Source of the DNA: Saprospiraceae bacterium
GTDB lineage: Bacteria; Bacteroidota; Bacteroidia; Chitinophagales; Saprospiraceae
Direction: 5' to 3'
Assembly: GCA_016787525.1 (NCBI GenBank)
Contig: JAEUUP010000091.1
Span: forward strand, 1 to 40,874
DNA: 40,874 bases
In this document: piece by piece, positions 1 through 9,900 of the stretch
How the letters are laid out: every line of letters starts with the position of its first letter
Numbering within the stretch: position 1 is the stretch's first letter
The notes under the pieces: generated by a model
What the model was told of the DNA's origin: nothing
Databases searched by the model: none
What the model saw: only the letters and a program-made list of their open reading frames with translations
Made by a program: the position numbers and the translations under genes

Positions 1-143
1 TTTTGATTACAATTTTGGCTTTGCCAAAATTGTAATCAAAAAATCGCTCGCTCCAATAGAAAAACTTTCAAAGTACGTCTTTTGCGCGTAGCGCAAAACA
101 GTGAGTATCAAACACGCGAAAACTTATTTCTGATTACTTAATG
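1..143 (+). repeat. Left copy of terminal 142-bp two-hairpin element
   Basis: Bases 2-143 match the reverse complement of 40733-40874 with three mismatches. The element holds a perfect 19-bp hairpin (arms 1-19 and 23-41, TTT loop) and a second hairpin, TTTTGCGC-GTA-GCGCAAAA (80-98). Two of the three differences from the right copy are paired: C10/G32 here are A/T there, so the stem stays perfect. It carries no open reading frame, which suggests a MITE- or REP-like noncoding element. Its position at both window ends suggests a multi-copy repeat where an assembly stopped. Confidence 0.85.
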
Positions 144-191
144 TAAAAATAGCATCATTCCAAAACGCAAATCTTGTTTTTACAAAAAATA

Positions 192-225
192 AACCGCCTC
201 AAACAAGCTGTTTGAGGCGGTTTTT
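192..225. terminator. Bidirectional intrinsic terminator after the alpha-2-macroglobulin gene
   Basis: A 14-bp perfect stem (192-205 with 209-222, loop AGC) has T residues to 225 on the plus strand and an A-rich stretch (184-193) on the other side, giving a U-run for minus-strand transcription coming out of the gene. One copy of the dispersed motif (225-234) lies exactly between the stop codon and the hairpin. Confidence 0.8.
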
Positions 226-238
226 ACTGAGGGGTAAA

Positions 239-3200
239 TCATTTCACCTGTACGCGAATCCCCTCCGAATGACTCGTAAACTCAGGTGCATACATGCACT
301 GTATCGTCGTCACGCCGTTCGACATATCGCCTCGATGGTTTACCACAAGTGGGTATTCAAATACATACGTTCCTTTAGGCAAATAATCGAAAAAGAAATT
401 TGTCGCAGCGTCGCGGGTGCTTTCGTAGTAACCCAAACCATCTTGCCATTTGTATTGACTCAGGACATTGATAGGTTCAAAACCCGAAGCACGCATGTCT
501 TTCATGTGGACAAATTCCATGTCGCGGTCAACGCGTAACTCGATTCTGACCTTTATTTTGTCGCCTGTACTGAGGGGTGTCTTATCGCTCAAAGGTTTCA
601 TTATCAAGCCTTTATCAGAGTTTTCTTCTTTGAACAATTGTTTGGTCATTTTCAGAGGAGTGGCTTCAAAACCTTTTATTTTATCCAAATTTTCAAAATA
701 TTGCCAATACATCGCACCCCAAGCGACAACTTTATTAGGATTGTTGACCTCAACGGTTCCCATTTTTGAGTTAATATCCTCCGTTTTAAAGGTCGTTTTG
801 AAGTAACCAGTACCCGCTTCTTTGTCTAATTTCGATACATCTAATTTGTCGCCGCCAACGGTTATCGCAATATCTGAATCGTCAGCCAGCCAATTGTCGC
901 CTGATTTCAATAAAGCATAAACGGCTGAGGCAGTGGCTTTTGTGGTTTTCCAAGCATTGGTTTGTTTGTTTTTCAACAACCAAACTTTTAAGGCATCAAC
1001 CGATTTGTCGTCTTTTACTTCGCTGAACAGTTCTATCATCAGAGCTTGTGTTTCGATAGGCAATTCGTACCAATAAAAACCGCTTGCTGCTTTCCAATAC
1101 ATACCCATTTCATCACTTTGAATGGCTTTTTCCTTCAACGAAGCGACGATTTTTTCAGGGGCAGTGAATTTACCAAAATCACCATTTGAGTAACGCAACA
1201 GAGCCAATGCCAACAAACCTTGCTCGTAGCGGCTGCGTTTGAGCCAATATTTTTCACCTTGTTTCAAAAAATACTCTAAAACTTTGCTGTTTTCTACTTT
1301 TTGACTTTGGAAAAACGAGCGTGTGTAAAGATAGTGCAATGCCAATGAGGAAAGGTTATCATCGTCCATTTTCAAACGACCTTTGGCAGCTTCTTTTTCC
1401 AATTCTTGATAATATTCGACAATGCGCTCGTCGCAATAACGGACAGCTTTTGCCACCATTTCTTTGGTTTTTAAGTCATCATTGAGCGATTTTACGCCCA
1501 ATTTATCCAAATGACCGAACCCCTCAGTAATATATTGTGTGATGTACCAATTGTCGCGACCGCCCGGAAACCAAGCATAACCACCGTTACCGAGTTGGCG
1601 TTCTTGCATTTTTTTCAAAGCGATGGCAGATTCGTTTGCCATGCGATTCAAATCAAAGAGCAGACCGATGTTTTTCTTTTGAGTTTCCTCATTTTGAGCC
1701 TGTAAAACCCATGGCGTTTCTTCCAACAAAGCATTTTTCAGCTCTTGGTTTTTAGACAAATTCGATAGCAAAGCTTGTGGCTCGGCTGTGCGCCAACGGT
1801 CGAAAACGGCTTTGATTTTAGGCTGTGAATTGGCTACTGAACTCGCCAAACTATTCGCATAGTAACGTGAAAAAATCTGCTCGGTACAGTCGTAAGGATA
1901 TTCCATCAAATAGGGCAATGCTTGGACAGCATACCACGCAGGATTTTGTGTGAATTCTAAAGTCAAACGATTGTGTGACAATGTTTTAGAACTAGCATTT
2001 TTCAGCGATTCTAATGTGAATTTTTTCGTTTCGCCACCTCTGACACTGAGGGGGAGTGTTTCTGTTACCAACAGGCGATTGGTCAAAACAGGTAATGTAT
2101 TTTCTTCGCCATCGCTGAAATTGTCGGCTTTGGCAACAACGCGATATGTCACTGCTTGTACTTTGCCAACAGGAATTTTCAAACGCCAAGCTAAAGGCGT
2201 GCTTTCGCCTGCTTTGGCTTCAAAATTCAGCGTTGCATTTGTATTGCCCAATACATCGTCAATCGGTTTCATGGTCAAAGCATCGAGTAATTCGAGTTTG
2301 GCAGACCCCCTCAGTATATTGGCAGTCATATTCGTGACTTTTGCCGTAAATTCGATGCTGTCATCTTCGCGCAAAAAGCGTGGCGCATTCGGGAAAACCA
2401 TCAAATCCTTTTGTGTCACAACGGTTTTTTCTGAAAAACCGATTTTCAAATCCGTTGTATGCGCCATTGTCAAGAGTTTCCACTTGGTCAAGGCTTCATT
2501 CATTTTGAATTTCAAAATGACGTTACCTTCCATATCTGTCATCAACTCAGGGAAAAAGAAAACCGTTTCGTTGAGATTGGTGCGCACTTTGACGGTTGAA
2601 AGGTCTTGATTTGATTTTTGTGTCGCTGTTGCTTGTCCTTTTGTTTCCCCAAAAGGATCACTATCGTTTTTTAAATCATATGCTTTATCAACATCAGCAG
2701 CAATCATTTTATAGTTTTGAGCTTCTGCTGGCGGCGGCGGTGGCGCACCTCCTTCTGGTTTTGCCATTTTTAATACGGGGGCAGAATCCATCATAGCGGT
2801 ACTTCGCATCACAATACGAGGACTGCCTTCAAAGAAATTGAACCCAAACCAATTCAAGGAGCGATAGTTTTTGACTTCTTCATCGGGTTCGATCCCCTCA
2901 GTAGGACTGTAAAAAGCATTGGAATGAGCCTCTCCAAAAGTCGGTGCATTGTATTGATATATCGAATAACGAGATGGATAAAGCCCAAGACTCCAGTGGT
3001 TTGACACAAATTGATCGAGTGAGGCATCGTACATAGTCGCTGCCATTTCGGCTAAGGCTTTTTCTTTGTCTTTGCCACTGATTTTGATGCGCCATTCTTC
3101 TTCGCTACTCGGTTCGAGTTTGTCTCTAAACGTTTGATATTCAAAGTTTAAGTTTTTGTTAGAATAAGGAATAATCACTGTTTTGGTTTGCAAAGTCGAG

Positions 3201-6200
3201 CGATTGTCCATCACATAGCTGATGTGTAGGAAGATATTGCCGCGATACTCTTCTTTCAATTTCACAGGATACTCGACCATGCCCTCAATCGGATGCCATG
3301 AGCGTTCGATAATTTTGCCATTGACCTCTTCCTCAACTAAAACGTTCAGACGCTCTGCCGACGTGCCATAATGCAAGGTTGCTGTTTGATGGGGTTCATA
3401 CGACTCACGGTCAAGCCAAGAGAAAAATGTTTTGTTGGCAGGCACGATGTCGTCGTTGGTGTCATAAACAAGAATGTGTTTGATGATTTCTATTTTTTCA
3501 CCTGTTGCGTCCGTTGTCGTGATAGTGAAGCGATAAACACCGGGTTCGTACTTACGAATGTCTTGGGCATGTACAAAATTCGTGTCTGTTCCCGCATTTA
3601 CTGAGGGGGCCGCTGGCGTTGAAAAACTCGTTTCAGATACTACTTTTTTAATAGCCCAATTGTCAACTTTGTCTTCTTCGCGGTAAGGTATAAGCGGAAA
3701 ATCGCGTCTGAAAGTTTCCTCGGCAATAATATGTGTATCAGGAACAGCCCAATAACGGTTTAAGTAAGGGCGACGTGGCGATGCCAACAGCTCAATTTTG
3801 ACAGTTCCTTTGGTGCTTAAAGGTTGTCCATTGAGGTTGTTTGTCGTGATTTTAATCGGCTCAGGCTTCAAACGATTCAGCTCGGCAGGTGCATCTAAAT
3901 TCAGATCAAGAGAAATATAACCAATTGATACAGAAGATTTTGTGCTGTGTGTTTCGCCATTGATGTCGGTCACATCGGCATAGATTTTATAATCAAACAC
4001 AGGTTTTTTATCTTTTGGAATCGCCAAATTGGGTAAAGCATTAAATTTGACCTCAAATTCACCTTTCGCGTCGGTGACAGTTTCACCATGCGTTATTTCT
4101 TGACCCGCAGACTCCCAAGGATTCCAACCCCACCAACGCCAGTAAGGAAACCGCACCTCGCGCACAACCCGATATTTGACTTTAGCACCATCAATGTTTG
4201 AACCTGCAAAAGCCTTCGCTTGACCTTTGGCTTTCACATCTTGATTGAGTGTAAAATCGCCTTCCAAAGGCAACATTTTGACCTCGAACTTAGGGCGTTT
4301 GTATTCTTCAACCTTAAAATAGGTCTGTCCACCTGCACTTGAACGAATGGTCATATTGCCCAATCTGCCTGTTGAAGGTGTTGTGAAAAAGCCATTTAAA
4401 GTACCAAAACTGTTTGTTGTGAGTTTCAAACTGCTTACTTTTTGCCCGTTGGCATCATAAAACGTCACTTCGACGGGTTCATTGGGTTTAATAGTGGGTT
4501 TTCTATCGCCCATAGTATTGTAGGAATAAACCAAGCCTTTGAAATAAACCGTCTGACCCGGACGGTAAATAGCACGGTCTAAAAAGAACTGGGTTTCAGT
4601 GACAAGGCGGTTTTCTTGTTTGTAGAAATAGTTTGAAAAACCGTCACCCGTTGCCAATGAATCTTTACCATAAATGAATTTTGTTGTAAAATATTTGTCT
4701 TTCGGCAGACGTGTGTAAACAAAGCCGTTTTTATCGCTGACAGCGTTGTTGACCTTTACTTTTTCTTCAGTACGGGTTCTTGCATTGTATTTATTTTCCC
4801 AAAACTCCACAGAAACGCCCATCAACGGCGCACCTGTTGTGCGGTCGAGTACGACAAACTCATTGGGTTCGTCGGCACTTGAGCGATGCCAATAAGCCAA
4901 ATTGGACACATGAAACATCGCGTAGCTCACTTTTCCGCCGTCTTTGAGGCTGTATTTTTCATTATCAGAAGCCAAAATAAGGTACAAACCCAAAGGCAAT
5001 TTGTCTATTTTGATTTCCGTTGTATGTGTGTTATAATCGCCATCGTTGGGCAATTTGACATGACTTCTTTTGACAAAAGGTAAGCCGTTATAGTATTTCA
5101 AACGATCCTGTTCGTTCTCAAAATCGCGGCGATTGGTGCGCTCATAAAGGCGTATGATTTTGTAGTGAATGGAGTCTAAGTTTTTGAAACCAACCGATGC
5201 CAAAATAGATTTATTGGGAATATTGACCTCTTCAACCCTAAAATCTACTGAGGGGGTCACTATGGCATCAATCAACGCCCGACAACCTGCCGAACCATAG
5301 GCTTTAGGGTATTTTTGAACAGCCTCTTTGGCAATATCAAGGGCTTTTTTATTGTCTAATTTGCCGATGTTTTCAGGATTGGGTTTCCAATTTGAGCCTT
5401 TATTTCGGTAAAATTGCGCGATTTTTAACGAAATTTCAACAAAAGAAGGATTGTTGCTGTACTGAGTGCGCAAAGATTCAAGACTCTTCAAGTAGAGGTC
5501 ATCTTTGTTGGACATAACGGCATTGTCATGCACAAAATCCAAACGTTTTAAGTCCGCGTCAATCAAAGCTGTTGGATTTTCGTCGCTGGCATGGAAGCGT
5601 GTGACCTCTTGCAAAAGTTTCAAAGTCCATAATTTCAAAGACGACGAATCACGGCTTTCGAGAGGTAAAGAATTGAATTTTTGAATATCTGAAAACAAAG
5701 CATAATCGGTCAACTCAAACGCATAGTTGGGCTTCGTCAGATACGATTTTTCATCCATGAAATAATCAATGGCACGATGCGCCAAAAAATCAAAAAGTAC
5801 AGGTCGGCGTTCATCAGACCCCTCAGTAGTGATGGCGTTGAAATTGTTGATGGCAACCGATTTGGAACGGTCGTCGTTGAGGCTCAGGCGATAGAGTAGA
5901 GCCGCTTCGTCGGCAAGTTGCTGAATCGTCCAAGTCCGAATATCATCCGTTTTGAAATTAGGTGTTGTGGTTCGGTTTCTGAATTTCCAGATATTATTGT
6001 CCAAATAGCCACCATACATTTCTGCCAACATAGATTGCAAAATTTGCTTAGTTGGAAATGTGGCTTTTTCCATATCGTTGCGCAAGTCGTTGACAGCTTT
6101 CACCAAGCCTTCTTCTTCCATCTCGGAGATGTATTTCGACCGATGGATGAGGCATTTGATGAGTTGCGATGGATTCTCGTCTTTTTTAGATTTGGCAAGC

Positions 6201-6364
6201 AGGGCTTCTACCTTTTGCAAGGCAGATTTGGGCAGCCCTTGTTCTTCCAAACTGATGATTTCTTTCCACTCCTTTGCGTAGTCGTCCGTTCTGAATTTCA
6301 TGTTTTGAGCATTGAGACCGCCGAAAAGCATCAAAGCGGGTAGGATAAAAATAATTTTCTTCAT
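239..6364 (-). CDS. Alpha-2-macroglobulin family protein with intact thioester motif
   Basis: A 2041-residue exported protein, in the usual size range for large Bacteroidota A2M/MG2 proteins. I chose the ATG at 6364 because it begins a signal peptide (MKKIIFILPALMLFGG, ending LNAQ); the frame also opens at 6403 but that adds a non-signal leader. No lipobox cysteine is seen. An MG2-type segment with DRAIYRPGQTVYFKG lies near residue 590. A proline-rich, bait-like stretch (GGAPPPPPAEAQ) is near 1205, followed by the A2M core (FFFPELMTDMEGNV, about 1265-1300). The thioester motif CTEQ has its Cys near 1493, then an alpha-helical toroid segment and a C-terminal MG10-like receptor-type domain ending in a typical YAPEF segment. 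Family knowledge: such proteins trap proteases covalently in the envelope. No pbpC partner is present here. The gene carries seven exact copies of the dispersed 10-mer plus one near-match. It diverges from 6935. Confidence 0.9.
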   Translation of the reverse strand: MKKIIFILPALMLFGGLNAQNMKFRTDDYAKEWKEIISLEEQGLPKSALQKVEALLAKSKKDENPSQLIKCLIHRSKYISEMEEEGLVKAVNDLRNDMEKATFPTKQILQSMLAEMYGGYLDNNIWKFRNRTTTPNFKTDDIRTWTIQQLADEAALLYRLSLNDDRSKSVAINNFNAITTEGSDERRPVLFDFLAHRAIDYFMDEKSYLTKPNYAFELTDYALFSDIQKFNSLPLESRDSSSLKLWTLKLLQEVTRFHASDENPTALIDADLKRLDFVHDNAVMSNKDDLYLKSLESLRTQYSNNPSFVEISLKIAQFYRNKGSNWKPNPENIGKLDNKKALDIAKEAVQKYPKAYGSAGCRALIDAIVTPSVDFRVEEVNIPNKSILASVGFKNLDSIHYKIIRLYERTNRRDFENEQDRLKYYNGLPFVKRSHVKLPNDGDYNTHTTEIKIDKLPLGLYLILASDNEKYSLKDGGKVSYAMFHVSNLAYWHRSSADEPNEFVVLDRTTGAPLMGVSVEFWENKYNARTRTEEKVKVNNAVSDKNGFVYTRLPKDKYFTTKFIYGKDSLATGDGFSNYFYKQENRLVTETQFFLDRAIYRPGQTVYFKGLVYSYNTMGDRKPTIKPNEPVEVTFYDANGQKVSSLKLTTNSFGTLNGFFTTPSTGRLGNMTIRSSAGGQTYFKVEEYKRPKFEVKMLPLEGDFTLNQDVKAKGQAKAFAGSNIDGAKVKYRVVREVRFPYWRWWGWNPWESAGQEITHGETVTDAKGEFEVKFNALPNLAIPKDKKPVFDYKIYADVTDINGETHSTKSSVSIGYISLDLNLDAPAELNRLKPEPIKITTNNLNGQPLSTKGTVKIELLASPRRPYLNRYWAVPDTHIIAEETFRRDFPLIPYREEDKVDNWAIKKVVSETSFSTPAAPSVNAGTDTNFVHAQDIRKYEPGVYRFTITTTDATGEKIEIIKHILVYDTNDDIVPANKTFFSWLDRESYEPHQTATLHYGTSAERLNVLVEEEVNGKIIERSWHPIEGMVEYPVKLKEEYRGNIFLHISYVMDNRSTLQTKTVIIPYSNKNLNFEYQTFRDKLEPSSEEEWRIKISGKDKEKALAEMAATMYDASLDQFVSNHWSLGLYPSRYSIYQYNAPTFGEAHSNAFYSPTEGIEPDEEVKNYRSLNWFGFNFFEGSPRIVMRSTAMMDSAPVLKMAKPEGGAPPPPPAEAQNYKMIAADVDKAYDLKNDSDPFGETKGQATATQKSNQDLSTVKVRTNLNETVFFFPELMTDMEGNVILKFKMNEALTKWKLLTMAHTTDLKIGFSEKTVVTQKDLMVFPNAPRFLREDDSIEFTAKVTNMTANILRGSAKLELLDALTMKPIDDVLGNTNATLNFEAKAGESTPLAWRLKIPVGKVQAVTYRVVAKADNFSDGEENTLPVLTNRLLVTETLPLSVRGGETKKFTLESLKNASSKTLSHNRLTLEFTQNPAWYAVQALPYLMEYPYDCTEQIFSRYYANSLASSVANSQPKIKAVFDRWRTAEPQALLSNLSKNQELKNALLEETPWVLQAQNEETQKKNIGLLFDLNRMANESAIALKKMQERQLGNGGYAWFPGGRDNWYITQYITEGFGHLDKLGVKSLNDDLKTKEMVAKAVRYCDERIVEYYQELEKEAAKGRLKMDDDNLSSLALHYLYTRSFFQSQKVENSKVLEYFLKQGEKYWLKRSRYEQGLLALALLRYSNGDFGKFTAPEKIVASLKEKAIQSDEMGMYWKAASGFYWYELPIETQALMIELFSEVKDDKSVDALKVWLLKNKQTNAWKTTKATASAVYALLKSGDNWLADDSDIAITVGGDKLDVSKLDKEAGTGYFKTTFKTEDINSKMGTVEVNNPNKVVAWGAMYWQYFENLDKIKGFEATPLKMTKQLFKEENSDKGLIMKPLSDKTPLSTGDKIKVRIELRVDRDMEFVHMKDMRASGFEPINVLSQYKWQDGLGYYESTRDAATNFFFDYLPKGTYVFEYPLVVNHRGDMSNGVTTIQCMYAPEFTSHSEGIRVQVK

Positions 6365-6934
6365 ACTTTGTGTGACTTCGTTAAAAAAATCGAAACGTGC
6401 CATTTGGCTTTAGTTGTTAAACGTTAAAATTTAGATTTGTTGCTGCATTTTAGACTAAAAAACGGAAAAATGTCGCGCTTTCTTTTGAAAAAATTCTGTT
6501 TGTAAATAGAGATGCAATAATGAAAGTTTTGGCAGGATATACTGAGGGGGTTAACTTTTATTTAACTTTTCTCAATTTCGGGCGAAAATAATATTTATTT
6601 CGATGCTGACATAGAGCAAGTATTCTCAAAATTAATTGTCACGAAACTTGTTTTTATCCGATTGATTCCTCTAATTTTGAGCCTAATTCTGATACAGAAC
6701 TCCTCCCACTTTCTCTATCCTCCCGTTTTTTGTGAAGCTAAAACTGGTTTTTTAACTGTTATTTTGTAAATAAACACTTTTTCTTCCGAATTTATAGTGT
6801 TGCAATGACTTTTGCCTATCACCTCCCTGTTTAATGGCATGAATTTGGCTTTTATTGATTCTAATCAAAGCTTATAATCGAGTTGTTGTGTAATTACATG
6901 AATTAATAAACTCATAACTAATCGCACTCATTCC
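6365..6934. promoter_or_regulatory. 570-bp divergent intergenic region
   Basis: This AT-rich gap must hold the promoters of both flanking genes, but I could not identify a convincing Bacteroidota -33/-7 pair. It contains one dispersed motif copy at 6540-6549 and a small perfect inverted repeat TTGATT-CT-AATCAA at 6855-6868 that could be an operator. No RNA gene or further ORF was seen. Confidence 0.4.
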
Positions 6935-9900
6935 ATGAGAAAATTCTATTCAAAACCCATTTTTACTGTTTTACTCTGTGCTTTTTTCTTTACCCACCTA
7001 TCGGCACAAAATAATAATCTAAAAGTTGCTTTTAAAGATGCAGCCTCCGCACCACGTAACTTGAATGTATGTGGCGACGAAGCTACTGTGACGATGAGCG
7101 TGTCCACAGACGGCTCCTTGTCGGCAGTTAGGCGCAATATTTTAGCCAATCTGCGACTTTTCAAAGGGGTACAGTTTGTACGATTCAATGCGGCAGGTAC
7201 TTCTGCGGGTGTCACCATGGCAACCTCCAATGCAGGAGGTGCCTCTTTTACACTGCCCGATTTGACACCCCTCAGTAGTACATCGTCCGTCAATATCAGT
7301 TATGTAATTCGTGTCAATTGTGAATACACGGATACTTTGTCGCGCAATGACTTATTGGAGGTACAAGACCGTTGGGATTTTAGTTACAACATAGGCACAT
7401 CCTCGAATGTAACGGAGACAGATTTGTCAACGCCTTATCGTGACCAAATAAAAGTGCCATTTTTTACGATGTCGTTGTCCAATAATGCCACAGCTGCAAG
7501 AGTTGGACAGTGCTTTCAACGCACCATTTATATCAACAATTCTGGTTTGGATGGTTATGTTAAAAATTTTGAGTATAAAAATACGCAGGGTGCAGGCATT
7601 TCGCTTCAAAGTATGACCATCAACGGGCAGTCTGTGACGATGACTAAAACGCCTGTTTTCAATTTTGCGGGCGATACGACAATTACGGTGAATGTGCCAA
7701 GTTCTCTTTTTGTGTTCAATACAAAAGGCCCGACGATACCTGCGGACGGTGACCAACTGTTTGAACCCGATGAAACTGTAACGATTGTAGAGACTTTTTG
7801 CGTTATGAATTGTGATAAATCGCGCACCAGCACACATGCGATGTCTTGGGGGTGCGATGCGCGTTTTTGCAACACACTCACACGTCAAGACCTCATTCGA
7901 TTGGGCGAAGGGCAAGTGAACGTTGGTTTTGTTGGAGTGGGTTCAGTGCCAGATGTGACGGGAGGCTATTGCCGTACAGGGCGTTCGACGGTTAAATTTT
8001 CCAATAATGGTATTGAAGTTGACCCTGGAACGGCAGGTATGTACGATTTGCAATTGGGTGTTGGTTTGGGCGATTCTATTCTATTGCGGGATAAAGGTTA
8101 TCATATCACAAAAGTAGTCATTGCTGGCGTGACCATGCCGACCCCCTCAGTAGCCTTGGCCGATTTGAGGAATAATCCTCTGTTTCGTACAGACCCTGAT
8201 GGCGCAGGCGTAGGCTTGGCAGATACAGATGGTGACGGCTATTTCGATGATTTACCGCTCGGTAAGTCAGTTGAAATTACGATTGAATATGAGGTAGAAT
8301 GTAGTGCTTCGTTGACCAATCGCGATGACAATTGTAAAAATGATTTTGAAACAGCCTTCAATGCCCAATTGAACTATACAGACTTGTGTGGTCGCCGCAA
8401 TCAAATCATCAAACCTCGGTATTTTGCGCCATTGAATGTCAACGACTTAGTAGAAAACTGTACTGATCCAGACTGTCATACCGACGAACAGCCGTTTACC
8501 ATTCAGCATATGGAACGCCGCAATATTTTCAATTTTGACAGAGATTGCAATGGGCAAGAAGAGATTTTGGTTAAAGTGAAAATGCCACAGGGTATTTTAG
8601 CCATCAAAGACTCTATGTACATGTTGCGCTTTACGGATACGATGTTTTTGCGTCGGATGTCCATTTCAGGCGACACATTATATATGGCGTTCCGTTTGGA
8701 CTCTGTAAAACAAAAAGGTAGTGCAGGAGAAATGATTGCAGTTGATTACATCAACGGCGATTTTAAGGTGAATATGGGCTTCAAAGCAACATGTGCAGCT
8801 GTGCCAGGACCGACGAATTTTCCGATGGAAATGGCCTTTTCGTGTCCACCTTGTGGTTGTCAACATGTTTGGTATTGTGATACTTTGGCTGGTCCACGAG
8901 TGCATTATGATAAATTGGCTTGTGGTCCTAATCCTGCTTATGATTGTCCAAAAGGTTTAGCCACAACGGATTTTACAGCTATTAGAACCACTTTGGGTTA
9001 TACAGATGCGACCTATCGCACCCATATTTCTCCTCAAAATGCCAATTTGAAAGTCGCGATGTCGTGCGATTCTGTGCGTATGACAGTTTTGAACGTGGTT
9101 GGTTCTGCACCGCTTTCGGATTCTATTGGAGTTCGTATTTCTTACGACAATATTACGAATTTGGCACAAACACACCTCAATGACATTTTCCAATACGGTA
9201 AAGGTTATGTGCGTTTTGTAAAAAATGGACAATCTTATACGTGTCCTGTTGATACATCGAAGATTCGCGTGGTGCGTACCGATTCGTCAAAATACATTTA
9301 TGTTGACTTACATTCTTGTTTGACTTCGCTCAATATTGGCCCCCTCAGTATGGGCGATTCAGTGAATTTCTATGGCGATTTCAGCGTTTTCACAGATGGC
9401 CCTTATAAAAATACATTTGAGAAGATACCACAATTCCGTGCTTATGGCTACCATATTGATGGCGGGCAGGAGTTCGCTTGCGACAATTTTGGAGAGACAT
9501 TTAGAGTCGGTAAATCGCAATCTGTTTTCTCGTTTCCTAATTCTTCCAGTTATCCAAAAGGTTGTACTGAAGCGAATTTGGAATACAAGATTATTATGAT
9601 AAACAATGGTTATTACGACCATTTTGGCAACGAATACCGTCAGTCTGTCGGTGTTGATTCGTTCACTTTACAGTTTGACCCTGAGTTTATCCGTGCTTTT
9701 ACGACTAAAGTGGATGTTTCGATTCCCGATCATCCATTTGCAGGTGGTAATTTCTACCCCCTCAGTAATTTGGATTCAACAGGCAAATTTGTGGCACGTT
9801 TCGACACGCTGCGCATCGTTCCTTCGCTCAATCGTGTGACGAGTTATGCCTTCAATTTGCGTATCAAAGCCACACCCAATTGTCGCTCGTTGACAGGTAG

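Noticed and set aside
1950-2609. 219-codon ORF antisense to the alpha-2-macroglobulin gene
   Set aside because: It lies wholly inside a well-supported gene in antisense and shows no recognisable domain.
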